In this document: positions 27,123-38,237 of the stretch, in pieces
How positions within the stretch are numbered: position 1 is the first letter of the stretch
How the letters are laid out: every line of letters starts with the position of its first letter
Assembly (NCBI RefSeq): GCF_026723825.1
Contig: NZ_CP113519.1
Span: forward strand, 2,232,001 to 2,296,000
Reading direction: 5' to 3'
DNA: 64,000 nucleotides
Origin: Pseudomonas sp. GOM7
GTDB lineage: Bacteria; Pseudomonadota; Gammaproteobacteria; Pseudomonadales; Pseudomonadaceae
Program-made: the position numbers and the translations under genes
Notes under the pieces: generated by a model
Told to the model about the DNA's origin: nothing
The model's database searches: none
What the model saw: only the letters and a program-made list of their open reading frames with translations

Positions 27123-27674
27123 ATGTCGTTTCGCCGTTTTGCCTGCTCCCTGTTGTTGTCTTGCCTGGCACTGCCGGCGCTGGCCAGCGAATGCCCGACC
27201 CTGCTCCAGGGGGAACTGCCCAAACTGCGCGCCAAGGGCGAGAGCATCGAACTCTGCCAATTCGCCGGCAAGCCGCTGGTGGTGGTCAACACGGCCAGCT
27301 TCTGCGGATTCACGCCGCAGTTCAAAGGGCTCGAGGCGCTGTACCAGCGTTACAAGGATCAGGGGTTGGAGGTGCTTGGAGTGCCCTCCGACGATTTCCG
27401 CCAGGAGTCGGCTGACAGCAAGGAGACGGCCACCGTCTGCTACGTCAATTACGGCGTGACCTTCGCCATGACCGAGCCGCAGCCTGTTTCGGGCGACGAT
27501 GCCATTCCCCTGTTCAAGGGCCTGGCCGAGCAGAGCCGCGTGCCGCGCTGGAACTTCTTCAAGTACGTGGTCGACCGCCAGGGCAAGGTGGTGGCGAGCT
27601 TCTCCAGCCTGACCAAGCCGGATGATCCGGACTTGATCAAGGCGGTGGAGCAGGCGATTGCCAGCCGGCCTTGA
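27123..27674 (+). CDS. Glutathione peroxidase family protein, exported
   Basis: The 183-residue precursor has a clear signal peptide ([23 protein letters not shown]), so a periplasmic location is predicted. The peroxidase core has the catalytic Cys in [16 protein letters not shown] (about 60-75) and a conserved WNFFKY near residue 143 that supplies the Trp/Asn of the active site. These Cys-type enzymes often use thioredoxin rather than glutathione. It stands alone before a large repeat. Confidence 0.9.
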   Translation: MSFRRFACSLLLSCLALPALASECPTLLQGELPKLRAKGESIELCQFAGKPLVVVNTASFCGFTPQFKGLEALYQRYKDQGLEVLGVPSDDFRQESADSKETATVCYVNYGVTFAMTEPQPVSGDDAIPLFKGLAEQSRVPRWNFFKYVVDRQGKVVASFSSLTKPDDPDLIKAVEQAIASRP

Positions 27675-27699
27675 GTTTGTTTTAGGCGGTTGGAGTGAG

Positions 27700-28522
27700 C
27701 TTGATACTGGGCTGGCAGGTTTGTGTTGGCTCGTGTTGGTTCGTTGGGTGTTTTGGACGCCGCTTCGGTGTTTGCTGGGACTTCTTGTTTCGCCCCCTCG
27801 GGCGACTCACTTTTCTTTGAACTGCGCAAAGAAAAGTAAGCAAAAGAAACGCACCCCCGCCATCCGGCCCCGGCTGCGCCGGGGTTCGTTCGCTCCATCG
27901 CTGCTCCGAGGGTCGGCTTACAAGGGCCATCCCTGGCCCTTTAAGCCTCTCGCGGCATCCATGCCGCTCGCCCCTCTACGCAACGATTCCACTCACCCTC
28001 CTGAAGGGGGCAATTCGCGCGCCTGAACGTACAGGCATGCCATGTCGGCGTGTTCTAGTGGCTGTGAAATCGCCACTGAGTCGTCGAGTTAAACCAAAAC
28101 TTTCATTCGCGTAGTTTCAGTTTGCCGGCTTGCGGCCGGCATCCCGGTCAGCCCTAAGGCTGACCTCATGTTCAAGCACTCCGCACTACTTCTGGGTTAC
28201 CTCGCGTTCAGGCGCGTGCAGAGCCCGCCCAGGAGGGCGAACGCAATCGTCGTGGAAGAGGTCGAGCGACATGGATGTCGCGAGAGCCGCGATGGGCCAG
28301 GGATGGCCCACCGTGGCGGGCCTCTGGAACGGCGATGGAGTGAGCGAACCCTGGCGAAGCCAGGGCCGGATGACCGGGCGGAGGGTTTTGGTTACTTTTG
28401 CCCGTCAAAAGTGACTCGCCCGGGAGGGCGAAACCAAAAACATCAACAAAAACGCGGCAATCCGGAACAAGCACCCGAACAAGCAACAAGCACTTACACA
28501 AACTTGCAGTCCGGTATCAAAC
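27700..28522. repeat. Composite ~0.82 kb non-coding repeat element, copy 2 (inverted to copy 1)
   Basis: The reverse complement of this stretch runs collinear with 6650-7491 from end to end. It has the same terminal inverted repeats (TTGATACTGGGCTGGCA at the left, GTCCGGTATCAA at the right), the same two internal inverted units and the same centre (AAACCAAAACTTTCATTCGC near 28090). Differences are scattered substitutions and small indels. No protein signature is present; the open frames crossing it are repeat artefacts. Confidence 0.85.
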
Positions 28523-28548
28523 CCGGCCGCACCCGAAAAAACAAAAAG

Positions 28549-28576
28549 AAGGCCCGCATTGCACGGGCCTTCGCGT
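28549..28576 (-). terminator. Rho-independent terminator of the FadL-like gene
   Basis: On the minus strand a hairpin AAGGCCCGTGCAATGCGGGCCTT is followed by a T-rich run (sequence between 28531 and 28548 on the plus strand is A-rich). It lies 12 bp past the porin stop codon. Confidence 0.85.
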
Positions 28577-28587
28577 TCGAGCGGCTA

Positions 28588-29850
28588 TCAGAACCTGTAG
28601 GTCAACGACGCCCCCAGGCCATGAGCGCTGTTCTTGTAGCTGGCGTTGTAGCTGCCACGGCTGGCGCTGCTGCGGTTGACGTCCACCGGCTCTTCCTTCA
28701 GGTAGGAATAGGCCACATCGATGGTCATGTCCGCGTTCGGGCTCCAGCCGGCGCCCAGGCTGAAGATGCGCCGGTCACCGGAGGGTACGCGCGGCGAGCG
28801 GTCGGTGTTGTTGATTGGAGATTGATCCACGGCGATACCGGTACGCAGCGTCCACTGCGGGTTGACCTTGTAGGCCAGGCCGATGGCGTGTGCCCAGGTA
28901 TCGTGCCAGTTCTGTTCCTCGACTATGGTGTTGAGGTTGGCCGGCAGGGTGCTGGCTTCGTTGCGCACGCGGATTTCCTTGAAGCGGCTCCAGCGTGTCC
29001 AGGTGCTGCCGGCGTAGAGCGTCCAGGCGTCGTCGAGCTGGTGGGTGATGGACATGTCCACCGACTCGGGGGTGGTGAGGTCGAGGTTGGCGTCGTACTT
29101 GCCGGCGATGCCGAGCAGGGCGGGCGCTTCCACCTTGGTGTCACCCTCGAGCTCGTACTTGACCCGCGAACGGTAAGTCACGCCGACCCGTGTGCGTGGG
29201 CTGAATTCGTAGAGCACACCGGCGTTGAAGCCGACGGCGGTGTCGTCGCCCTTGACCTTGACCTTGCCATCGCCCAGCGGGGTGAACAGCGACGAAGTCA
29301 GTTCACCCTCGATATGGTTGAAGGTGGGACCGAAGCCGACCGATAGCTGATCGTTGAAACGATAGCTGAGGGTGGGCTGCACGGTGATCACTCGCACATA
29401 GCTCTTGTCCGACTGGTAACGGCCCTGAAAGCCGCTCTCGTAATCGGTCATCAGGCCGAAAGGCGCGTAGACGCCCAGGCCGAAGGCGACCTTGTCGTCC
29501 AGCGGCTTGACGTAGTAGCCCATGGGCACACCGGTGTTCGGCACCATGTCACCATCGTTGCTGCCATTGATGGCCCCGCCCAGGGGATTTCTACCGCTGG
29601 CATCGCTGATATCGCTCTTGGCGTGGATAACGGCGGCACCGAAGTTGATCTCGTCGCGTTTGATGCGGGCCATGCCGGCCGGGTTGCCGAAGACCGTGCT
29701 GGCATCGCCGGCTGCCGATGAGCGGCCGGCGAAGGCGGTACCCATGGAGCTGATGCTCTGTTCGTTGAGCGCGAAGCCAGAGGCGAAGCTCTGGCCGGAG
29801 ATGGCTGCCAGGGCAAGGGTCAGGCTGGTCTTGAGCAGGTGCTTGTTCAT
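28588..29850 (-). CDS. FadL/TodX family outer-membrane transport protein
   Basis: A 420-residue FadL-type beta-barrel for uptake of long-chain fatty acids or other hydrophobic compounds. A signal peptide ends near ASGFALNEQS. The mature N-terminal hatch includes SSMGTAFAGRSSAAGDAST and VFGNPAGM (NPA motif). Many alternating strands follow, and the C-terminus ends in an aromatic residue (SLTYRF), the barrel-assembly signal. ATG 29850 gives the correct signal peptide. It is monocistronic with its own terminator. The substrate is unknown. Confidence 0.92.
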   Translation of the reverse strand: MNKHLLKTSLTLALAAISGQSFASGFALNEQSISSMGTAFAGRSSAAGDASTVFGNPAGMARIKRDEINFGAAVIHAKSDISDASGRNPLGGAINGSNDGDMVPNTGVPMGYYVKPLDDKVAFGLGVYAPFGLMTDYESGFQGRYQSDKSYVRVITVQPTLSYRFNDQLSVGFGPTFNHIEGELTSSLFTPLGDGKVKVKGDDTAVGFNAGVLYEFSPRTRVGVTYRSRVKYELEGDTKVEAPALLGIAGKYDANLDLTTPESVDMSITHQLDDAWTLYAGSTWTRWSRFKEIRVRNEASTLPANLNTIVEEQNWHDTWAHAIGLAYKVNPQWTLRTGIAVDQSPINNTDRSPRVPSGDRRIFSLGAGWSPNADMTIDVAYSYLKEEPVDVNRSSASRGSYNASYKNSAHGLGASLTYRF

Positions 29851-30126
29851 TGTCGATTCCTGTGCGAGAGGATAAGGCAGACGTAGGGTCTGATCCCGTT
29901 TCGTCGCGAGCCGCGTTGTCGTGCCAAGGGGCGCCATAGCTGGGCGGCGCTCCGTAAGGCACGGCAAGAACGAAATGGGAACGAACCCCAACCTTCGGCT
30001 GACTGTCGACGGACAGGAGAAGTTCCCCCAATAGAGCGCTTGCCGCCCTGACCGGAGCCCCGTCGCGAGGGGTGTATCAGGGCAGAAAGGGCGAGATGGG
30101 CTGATTCGCAGCCAGAACCGAAGACG

Positions 30127-30981
30127 TCAGTCGCCGGTGGCCACGGGGCGTTGCGGGTCGGTGATCCATTCGCTCCAGGAGCCGGCATAGAGTGGCGCCA
30201 GGGGATAGCCAGCCAGGCTCATGGCGAACAGGTTGTGACAGGCCGTGACCCCGGAGCCACAGTAGGCCACCAGCCTCTCGAGCGGGCGCTCGCCGCGCAG
30301 GGCGTCGAAACGCGCGCGCAACTGTTCGCGGGGCAGGAAGCGGCCATCGCTGCCGAGGTTATCGGTGAAAGCCGCGCATTGCGCACCGGGAATATGCCCG
30401 GCCACTGGGTCGAGTGGCTCGACCTCGCCACGAAAGCGTGGCAAGGCGCGGGCATCGAGCAGGGTGAGGTCGGCGTCGTGCAGGCGCCGCGCCAGTTGCT
30501 CGGCGCTCAGCAGCAGGCTGGGGTCAGGCTGCGCGGCGAAATCGCCGGGCGCGTTCTCCGCACGTTCCGTGGTCAGGGCCTGGCCGGCTTCGCGCCAGGC
30601 CTTGAGGCCTCCATCGAGCAGGTAAATGCCGTCACGTTTGCCCAGCCACAGCAGCAGCCACCAGGCGCGGGCAGCGAAGGCGCCGGCGCCGTCGTCGTAG
30701 AGCACCACCTGGCTATCGGCGCGCAGGCCGCAGAGGCGCAGGCGTTCTACCAGAGTGCTGGGATCGGGCAGGGGATGGCGGCCAGTGACGCCTTTGATCA
30801 CCGGGGCGGAAAGATCCTGCTCCAGGTCGAGGAAATGGGCGCCGGGAATGTGCCCGTCCAGGTAACTGCGGCGGCCATAGGTGGGGTCTTCGAGGGCGAA
30901 GCGGCAGTCCAGCAGTACCAGGTCGGGGGCGTGCAGGCGCGAGGCCAGCGCTTGTGGTTCGATCAATTGAGCGAGGGACAT
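30127..30981 (-). CDS. sseA: 3-mercaptopyruvate / thiosulfate sulfurtransferase
   Basis: A 284-residue protein with two rhodanese domains. The N-terminal one (about 10-130, LLDCRFALEDP) is inactive. The C-terminal one has the catalytic loop CGSGVTA near residue 240, typical of mercaptopyruvate sulfurtransferases rather than classic rhodaneses. It transfers sulfur from 3-mercaptopyruvate to thiol or cyanide acceptors. It stands alone. The 298 bp before gdhA (30982-31279) hold the divergent promoters and an inverted repeat described separately. Confidence 0.92.
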   Translation of the reverse strand: MSLAQLIEPQALASRLHAPDLVLLDCRFALEDPTYGRRSYLDGHIPGAHFLDLEQDLSAPVIKGVTGRHPLPDPSTLVERLRLCGLRADSQVVLYDDGAGAFAARAWWLLLWLGKRDGIYLLDGGLKAWREAGQALTTERAENAPGDFAAQPDPSLLLSAEQLARRLHDADLTLLDARALPRFRGEVEPLDPVAGHIPGAQCAAFTDNLGSDGRFLPREQLRARFDALRGERPLERLVAYCGSGVTACHNLFAMSLAGYPLAPLYAGSWSEWITDPQRPVATGD

Positions 30982-31174
30982 GAGCGAGTCCTCTGGTCGA
31001 TGTCTGTTCTGGGCATCATACCGTCAAGTCGAAGTCGAGTACCTTCTTGGTCGGTTTCGCAATGCCCGCAAAAGATGGTCAGGTGTGCCCTTTTTTGGAT
31101 CTTTGTAGTGTTTATATGGTGCGAGAGAATTCTTTTAATCCATTGTTTTTAGAACATTAGCGACGCCTTTTTAG

Positions 31175-32617
<1,443 letters not shown>

Positions 32618-32638
32618 GGCGCGAGCTGGCGATAAAGG

Positions 32639-32678
32639 AAAGCCCCGGTTTTCACACGGTCTGTTTTCCGGGGCTTTT
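32639..32678. terminator. Bidirectional terminator between gdhA and the SMP-30-like gene
   Basis: AAAGCCCCGG faces CCGGGGCTTTT across a loop of about 19 bp, with A and T runs outside the stem. It lies between two convergent genes and serves both. Confidence 0.85.
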
Positions 32679-32680
32679 CG

Positions 32681-33745
32681 TCAGTGCAGTTCGAGCCGGC
32701 CGATGCGGTCGTTGTCCAGACTGCCGAAGTACAGATAATCCCCGACCGGTTTGACCGAGGTGATCAGGCGCAGGTGGCTGCCGCTGGTGTCGTGCAGGCT
32801 GCGCAGGATCTCGCCCTGTTCGTTGAGCGCGATGACCAGGCCATAGTCGAGCGGCTTGGGCCACAGGAAGCGCGGCAGCTTGGCGATCTGCGCCTTGAGC
32901 CAGGGGTGGCGATGCAGGAAGTCGGCATCGGCCTTGCGCGGCGAGGGCAGGGCGACCCAGAAGGTGCCCTTGCGATCACCCTGCAGGTTGTCCGGCAGGC
33001 CCGGCAGGTTGTCGATGAAGATGTCGTGCTGGCCGGCCTTGTCGCCCTTGAGCCAGTAACGGGTGATGCGGTAGCGGTAGGTCTCGTTGACCAGCACGAA
33101 GTCTTCGGCTGCCGACAGCGCCACGCCGTTGGCGAAGTACAGATCCTTGAGCAGCACGCGGGTCTGTCCCGTGGCCGGATCGTAGGCCAGCAGGCGGCCA
33201 TGGGGGCGGGCTTCGAGCAGATCGAGCAGGTAGTCGGGCTGCTGGAAGCGTGAGGAGGCATCGCTGAAGTAGATGGTGCCGTCGCTGGCGATGTCCAGAT
33301 CATCGGTGAAGGCGAAAGGCAGGCCGTCGGCCTCGGTGCTGAGCACCTTGATCTTGCCAGCCTTGTCCACGCTCAGCAGGCCCTTGTAGGCGTCGGCGAC
33401 GATCAGCTTGCCGTCTGCATCGAAGTCCATGCCCAGGGGGCGGCCGCCAGTGTCGGCGAAGGTTTCCACACTGTCGTCCGCCAGCACCCGGACGATGCGC
33501 CCGTCCTGCAGGCCGGCATAGACGCGCCCTTCGGCGTCGACGGCGGTGTCTTCCGGGCCGTGGATCTTGCCGCGGGCCAGCAGTTCGGCCTTCATCAGGG
33601 TGTCGTTGGGTTCCAGTAGGCCGGTCATGGCCGGCGCGGGCGCGGCGTCCCAAGGCAGCGGGTCGATCGGGCTGGGGGTAATGGCCAGGTAACCGGCGGC
33701 AGCGGCCAGTAGTACGACCACCAGGGCAAGCAGTTTCTTCAGCAT
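32681..33745 (-). CDS. SMP-30/gluconolactonase/strictosidine-synthase-like beta-propeller protein
   Basis: A 354-residue protein with an N-terminal membrane anchor or uncleaved signal (LLALVVVLLAAAAGYLAI, about 5-22), followed by a six-bladed propeller (repeats such as GPEDTAVDAEGRVYAG, GRPLGMDFDADGKLIVAD and FTDDLDIASDGTIYFSD). It resembles the APMAP / strictosidine synthase group. Possible lactonase or arylesterase activity is inferred from the family; the substrate is unknown. It converges on gdhA and diverges from rnd. Confidence 0.85.
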   Translation of the reverse strand: MLKKLLALVVVLLAAAAGYLAITPSPIDPLPWDAAPAPAMTGLLEPNDTLMKAELLARGKIHGPEDTAVDAEGRVYAGLQDGRIVRVLADDSVETFADTGGRPLGMDFDADGKLIVADAYKGLLSVDKAGKIKVLSTEADGLPFAFTDDLDIASDGTIYFSDASSRFQQPDYLLDLLEARPHGRLLAYDPATGQTRVLLKDLYFANGVALSAAEDFVLVNETYRYRITRYWLKGDKAGQHDIFIDNLPGLPDNLQGDRKGTFWVALPSPRKADADFLHRHPWLKAQIAKLPRFLWPKPLDYGLVIALNEQGEILRSLHDTSGSHLRLITSVKPVGDYLYFGSLDNDRIGRLELH

Positions 33746-33872
33746 CGTCGTTCTTCCATGTCAGGAGGCGTTGCGCGGCACAGATTACACAGTTCGCGGG
33801 CGCGGCGGCAGCTCGCTGCCCGTCGACGCGCGCAGGCTATATACTGCGCGCCACTGTTCATGGGAGCGCCGC

Positions 33873-35006
33873 GTGGCTAACGATATTCACTGGATCCGCG
33901 ACAACGCCAGCCTGGCCAAGCTCTGCGCCGCCTGGCAGACCTTGCCCTTCATCGCGCTGGACACCGAGTTCATGCGCGTCGACACCTTCTACCCCCTCGC
34001 CGGCCTGGTGCAGGTCAGTGGCGGCGATGGTGCCTGGCTGATCGATCCGCTGTGCATCGAAGATTGGAGCCCCTTCGCTGCTCTGTTGCGCGCGCCGAAT
34101 GTGGTCAAGGTGCTGCATTCCTGCAGCGAGGATCTGGAGGTCTTCCTGCGCCTGACCGGTAGCCTGCCGGCACCGCTGTTCGACACACAGGTCGCGGCCG
34201 GTTATCTCAATCTGGGTTTTTCCATGGGCTATTCGCGCCTGGTGCTGCGCTTGCTCGACATCGAGCTGCCCAAGGGCGAGACTCGTTCCGACTGGCTGCA
34301 GCGCCCGTTGTCCGAGCTGCAGGTGCGCTACGCCGCCGAAGACGTGTCGCATCTGGTGGAGGTGTATCGCGAGTTGATGGCCCGCCTGGCGCCGCAGAAG
34401 GTGGAATGGATTCTCGAAGACGGCGCTGAACTGGTGGCCAACCTGGGCCGCGAGATCGACCCCGACGAGGCCTGGCGCGAGGCCAAGCTGGCCTGGAAAC
34501 TGTCGCGTCAGCAGCAGGCCGTGCTGCGTGCCCTATGTGCCTGGCGCGAGCGCCAGGCACGAGCGCGCAACCAGCCGCGCAACCGTGTGCTGCGCGAGCA
34601 TTCGCTGTGGCCGCTGGCACGCACTCAGCCGGACAACCTGGTGGCGCTGGCACGCATCGAGGACATGCATCCGAAAACCGTGCGCCAGGATGGCGAAACC
34701 CTGTTGGCGCTGATCCGCGAGGCGGCCGCGCTGCCCCCCGAGCAATGGCCCGAGGCGCTGCCCGAGCCACTGCCGGTGGAGGCCTCTGCCCTGTTGAAGA
34801 AACTGCGCGCCGTCGGCCAGCGTGAGGGCGAACGCCTGGACATCGCCCCCGAGCTGATGCTGCGCAAGAAAAGCCTGGAGGCGCTGCTGAAAAGTGGCTA
34901 TCCCAATGGCCCGTACCAATTGCCCGATTCCCTGCGCGGCTGGCGCCGGGAGTTGATGGGGCAGGCACTCCTGGAGTGTCTGGCCGACGAAGGAGAATCC
35001 GCGTGA
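33873..35006 (+). CDS. rnd: Ribonuclease D
   Basis: RNase D is a 3'-5' exoribonuclease acting in tRNA 3' maturation. The 377-residue protein has a DEDDy exonuclease domain ([14 protein letters not shown] near residue 26; [11 protein letters not shown] near 84; [13 protein letters not shown] near 152) and two helical HRDC domains. GTG 33873 is chosen because GGGAG lies eight bases upstream and it yields the family N-terminus; the ATG 13 bp earlier is out of frame. The stop overlaps the ycgL start. Confidence 0.94.
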   Translation: MANDIHWIRDNASLAKLCAAWQTLPFIALDTEFMRVDTFYPLAGLVQVSGGDGAWLIDPLCIEDWSPFAALLRAPNVVKVLHSCSEDLEVFLRLTGSLPAPLFDTQVAAGYLNLGFSMGYSRLVLRLLDIELPKGETRSDWLQRPLSELQVRYAAEDVSHLVEVYRELMARLAPQKVEWILEDGAELVANLGREIDPDEAWREAKLAWKLSRQQQAVLRALCAWRERQARARNQPRNRVLREHSLWPLARTQPDNLVALARIEDMHPKTVRQDGETLLALIREAAALPPEQWPEALPEPLPVEASALLKKLRAVGQREGERLDIAPELMLRKKSLEALLKSGYPNGPYQLPDSLRGWRRELMGQALLECLADEGESA

Positions 35007-35296
35007 AACGCATCTGTTCCATCTACAAGAGCCCGCGCAAGAACGAGATGTACCTCTACGTGCTCAAGGCCGAGGCTCTGACCCGCGTGCCCGAAGGTCT
35101 GCTGGCGGTATTCGGCCCACCTGCGCACGCCTTCGACCTGGTGCTCAGCCCGGAGCGCCAATTGGCCCGCGAGGACATCGCCCAGGTGCTGGAGAATCTC
35201 GACAAGCAGGGGTACCACCTGCAGATGCCACCGCCCGAGGAGGAATACATTCAGCACCTGCCGGACGAACTGCTGCGCCGCAATGACCCGGTCTGA
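35003..35296 (+). CDS. ycgL: YcgL domain-containing protein
   Basis: A 97-residue YcgL protein ([19 protein letters not shown] at the start, then PEGLLAVFG and LEKL-like helices). A small alpha/beta fold of unknown biochemical function. GTG 35003 overlaps the rnd stop by 4 bp, so translation is coupled. rnd-ycgL is conserved in gamma-proteobacteria, which hints at RNA processing, but this is context only. Confidence 0.92.
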   Translation: MKRICSIYKSPRKNEMYLYVLKAEALTRVPEGLLAVFGPPAHAFDLVLSPERQLAREDIAQVLENLDKQGYHLQMPPPEEEYIQHLPDELLRRNDPV

Positions 35297-35299
35297 ACC

Positions 35300-36232
35300 A
35301 TGCGTCTATTGATCGCCGAAGCGAAGCACGCCCGTTATGCCGAGTGCATTCGTGCGGCACAGCCAACGCTAGAATTGTTCGCCAGTGATGAGCCCGAGGC
35401 GTTGGCCGCCGCTGCGGGGGATTGCCCGCTGTGGCTGGGCGAGCCTTCGCTGCTGGCACCGCTGTTGCGCCAGGGCCTGCGCCCGCGCTGGCTGCAGTCG
35501 ACCTGGGCCGGCATCACGCCGCTGTTGGCCAGTGACTTGCCGCGCGATTATCGCTTGAGCCGGGCGGTGGGCATCTTTGGCCAGGTCATGGCCGAGTACG
35601 TCCTTGGCCACCTTTTGGCTCACGAGCGACGCCTGTTCGAGCGCCAGCAGGCACAACGCGAGCAGCGCTGGGCGCCGATGCTGCCGCGCAGCCTGGCGGG
35701 GCGGCGGGTGCTGATCGTCGGGTGCGGCGACATTGGCCAGGCCGTCGCGGGCTTTCTCGCGCCTTTCGGCGTGGAGTTGCGTGGCGTCGCCAGTGCGGCG
35801 CGCGAGCAGGTGCCCTTCGCCGAGGTCGCGGCCCTGTCCGAGCTGCCACGCCTGGTGGGCTGGGCCGATTACCTGGTCAACCTGCTGCCGGATACTCCGG
35901 CCACGCACGACCTCTACGATGCCGAGTTGTTGGCAGGCGTTCGCCCCGGGGCAGTGCTGATCAACGCTGGCCGGGGCAGCGCGGTGGTGGAGGCCGATCT
36001 GCTGGCAGTCTTGCAGCAAGAGCGTCTGGCCGCTGCGGTGATCGATGTCTGCCGTGAGGAGCCGCTGCCGCCTGGGCATCCGTTCTGGACTGCGCCGAAC
36101 CTGCTGCTGACCGGGCACAGCGCCGCGCCCACCGACCCGCTGCTGATGAGCAGGCTGTTTCTCGACAACCTGGCGCTTTGGCAGGCCGGTGAGCCGTTGC
36201 GCGGCGAGGTGGATTTCGCGCGCGGTTACTGA
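35300..36232 (+). CDS. D-2-hydroxyacid dehydrogenase family protein
   Basis: A 310-residue NAD(P)-dependent dehydrogenase of the D-isomer-specific 2-hydroxyacid group, similar to glyoxylate/hydroxypyruvate reductase GhrA. The Rossmann motif is VLIVGCGDIGQAVAGFL near residue 136, then NAGRGSAVVEADLL near 219 with the conserved Arg region, and the catalytic His in TGHSAAPT near 275. It starts 3 bp after ycgL and so is in the rnd operon. The substrate is not determinable. Confidence 0.88.
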   Translation: MRLLIAEAKHARYAECIRAAQPTLELFASDEPEALAAAAGDCPLWLGEPSLLAPLLRQGLRPRWLQSTWAGITPLLASDLPRDYRLSRAVGIFGQVMAEYVLGHLLAHERRLFERQQAQREQRWAPMLPRSLAGRRVLIVGCGDIGQAVAGFLAPFGVELRGVASAAREQVPFAEVAALSELPRLVGWADYLVNLLPDTPATHDLYDAELLAGVRPGAVLINAGRGSAVVEADLLAVLQQERLAAAVIDVCREEPLPPGHPFWTAPNLLLTGHSAAPTDPLLMSRLFLDNLALWQAGEPLRGEVDFARGY

Positions 36233-36307
36233 TCTGGCGGCCCTTGGCCTGTGACGGGGCAGGGGCTAGACTGCCGCGTTTTTAGCGCTCGAATTCCTAC
36301 GCTCGCC

Positions 36308-36757
36308 ATGGCCACAACCACCGTACCTTTCTGGAAACGCAAGACCCTCGCTCAGCTCGACACAGGCGAGTGGGAGTCGCTGTGCGACGGCTGTGGCCTG
36401 TGCTGCCTGCAGAAGCTCGAGGATGAGGACGACGGCGCCGTCTACTACACGCGTATCGCCTGCAAGCTGCTGGATCTGCAGAGCTGCCGTTGCTGCGACT
36501 ATCCCAACCGTTTCAAGCATGTGCCGGACTGCATCCAGCTCACGCCGGCGCAGGCCGACCAGTTCAAGTGGCTGCCGCCCACCTGTGCCTATCGCCTGGT
36601 CAGCGAGGGCAAGGATCTGCCACGCTGGCATCACCTGGTCTGTGGCGATCCCGAGGCGGTGCATGCCGAGCGCATTTCCCAGGCCGGGCGCATGCTTGGC
36701 GAGCATGAGGTGGCCGAGGAGGATTGGGAAGAACATCTGATTTTTCGCGCTGGTTGA
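36308..36757 (+). CDS. ycgN: YcgN family cysteine cluster protein
   Basis: A 149-residue protein with many cysteines: [11 protein letters not shown] near residues 27-37, then [15 protein letters not shown] near 52-66, and later CIQL, CAY and VCGDP. The pattern matches the YkgJ-type cysteine cluster family (possible metal or Fe-S site). Function is unknown. It lies about 75 bp after the dehydrogenase gene and probably ends the rnd-ycgL cluster. Confidence 0.92.
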   Translation: MATTTVPFWKRKTLAQLDTGEWESLCDGCGLCCLQKLEDEDDGAVYYTRIACKLLDLQSCRCCDYPNRFKHVPDCIQLTPAQADQFKWLPPTCAYRLVSEGKDLPRWHHLVCGDPEAVHAERISQAGRMLGEHEVAEEDWEEHLIFRAG

Positions 36758-36860
36758 TTAATCCCAGACCTCATGGCAACTCTGTCCGCCGCCCCACGGA
36801 ATTGGCGCGTGGCGCGGCTGTCTCAAGACCAACTGCCCCTTCGTGCATCAGGAGTCCTGC

Positions 36861-38093
36861 ATGCTGTCTTCGTCTCGTTTGCCGCTGTATTCGTCCCTGT
36901 TGTTGAGCCTCAGCCTGCCCACCTGGGCGGCGACGCAGAAAGTCGACCTGGATTATCGAGTGCGTTTCCTGCCGGATAGCGATCAGGCCGAGGTCAGTAT
37001 CACGGTGGAGAAGGGCGAGCGCATTCGCAGTCTGGATTTCAACCTGGGCAAACAGGGGCGTTACAGCGATTTCAAGGCCGATGGTCAGTGGGCGCAAGAG
37101 GCCGGGCGGGGCAAATGGCAGCCGGCCAAGGGCAAGAGCACCCTGAGCTATCGTGTGCTGGTCGACCACCAGCGCAAGCCAGGGCGTTATGACGCACGCA
37201 TGACCAAGGACTGGGCCCTGCTGCGCGGTGACGATCTGGTGCCGCCGGCGGCGCTCGATCAGGTGGACAAGACCGAGCTGGTGGCGCGTCTGCAGTTCGA
37301 GTTGCCCAAGGGCTGGACGAGCGTCGAGACCGGCTGGTCGCGCATCGGCAAGAACCGCTTCCGCATCGATAACCCGCAGCGCAAGTTCGACCGCCCTACC
37401 GGCTGGATGCTCGCTGGCAAGCTGGGCACGCGGCGTACCCGTCTGGGCGATACCGAGGTGGCGATCTCCGCGCCGGTGGGCGAGGGCATGCACCGGATGG
37501 ACATCATGACCTTCCTCACCTTCGTTTGGCCGCAGATACAGCAGGTGTTCCCGCGCGACCCCGACAAGCTGCTGATCGTCGGCGCTGGCGAGCCGATGTG
37601 GCGCGGCGGCCTGTCTGCCTCCAACTCTTACTACATGCATGCTGATCGTCCACTGGTCAGCGAGAACGGCACCAGCTCCCTGGTACATGAGCTGGTGCAC
37701 GTGTTCGGGCGTATCTACGGCCGTGATCGCAGCGACTGGATCGCCGAGGGCCTGGCCGAGTACTACTCCATCGAGCTGGTGCGTCGCGCTGGGGGTATCA
37801 GTGAGGAGCGCTACCAGAAGATCCGCGAGCAACTGATCCGCTGGAGCAAGCCGGTCACCAGTTTGCGCACCGACAATGCCAGCGGGCCAGTGACGGCGCG
37901 TGCCGTGCTGCTGTTGCAGGAGCTGGATCGTGAGATTCGCCAGAAGACCAAGGACAAGGGCAATCTCTCCCTGGATGACGTCACCCGTGGCCTGATGCGC
38001 CTGGACAAGGTCAGCACCAAGGACTTCGTCGAAATCACCGAGAACGTCATCGGTGGCCCGTCGAAGACCCTGGATACGCGGCTGCTGAAGTAA
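36861..38093 (+). CDS. Exported HExxH metallopeptidase-like protein
   Basis: The 410-residue precursor has a signal peptide (about 1-24, LSLSLPTWAA). The N-terminal half (beta-rich, about 25-190) resembles the beta domain before M1/M61-type peptidases. The zinc motif is HELVH near residue 275, followed by EGLAEYYS near 300 as the third ligand region. The spacing suits a gluzincin. Periplasmic zinc peptidase is the best call; the substrate is unknown and I cannot place it in a named family. ATG 36861 has AGGAGTCC upstream. Confidence 0.75.
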   Translation: MLSSSRLPLYSSLLLSLSLPTWAATQKVDLDYRVRFLPDSDQAEVSITVEKGERIRSLDFNLGKQGRYSDFKADGQWAQEAGRGKWQPAKGKSTLSYRVLVDHQRKPGRYDARMTKDWALLRGDDLVPPAALDQVDKTELVARLQFELPKGWTSVETGWSRIGKNRFRIDNPQRKFDRPTGWMLAGKLGTRRTRLGDTEVAISAPVGEGMHRMDIMTFLTFVWPQIQQVFPRDPDKLLIVGAGEPMWRGGLSASNSYYMHADRPLVSENGTSSLVHELVHVFGRIYGRDRSDWIAEGLAEYYSIELVRRAGGISEERYQKIREQLIRWSKPVTSLRTDNASGPVTARAVLLLQELDREIRQKTKDKGNLSLDDVTRGLMRLDKVSTKDFVEITENVIGGPSKTLDTRLLK

Positions 38094-38153
38094 GGGGGCC
38101 TTACGGCCGCTGCGGGGGCATTCTGTGCAGCTCAGCTATTTGAGGGCTCGGTC

Positions 38154-38225
38154 GGTAGGAGCGGATTTATCCGCGAAATGGGCTTGCAACGCGCCGGCAA
38201 GCATCGCGAATGAATTCGCTGCTAC
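38154..38225. repeat. REP pair of the GTAGGAGCGGATTTATCCGCGAA family
   Basis: The left unit GTAGGAGCGGATTTATCCGCGAA starts at 38154, and the right unit TCGCGAATGAATTCGCTGCTAC ends at 38225. A GCCGGC loop lies between. This is the common Pseudomonas REP type, located between two convergent genes. Confidence 0.85.
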
Positions 38226-38237
38226 GGGATGATGCTC

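Noticed and set aside
28168..29346. A 392-codon plus-strand frame running from repeat copy 2 through the FadL gene
   Set aside because: The first part is repeat DNA and the rest is antisense to a clear beta-barrel gene with signal peptide and terminator.
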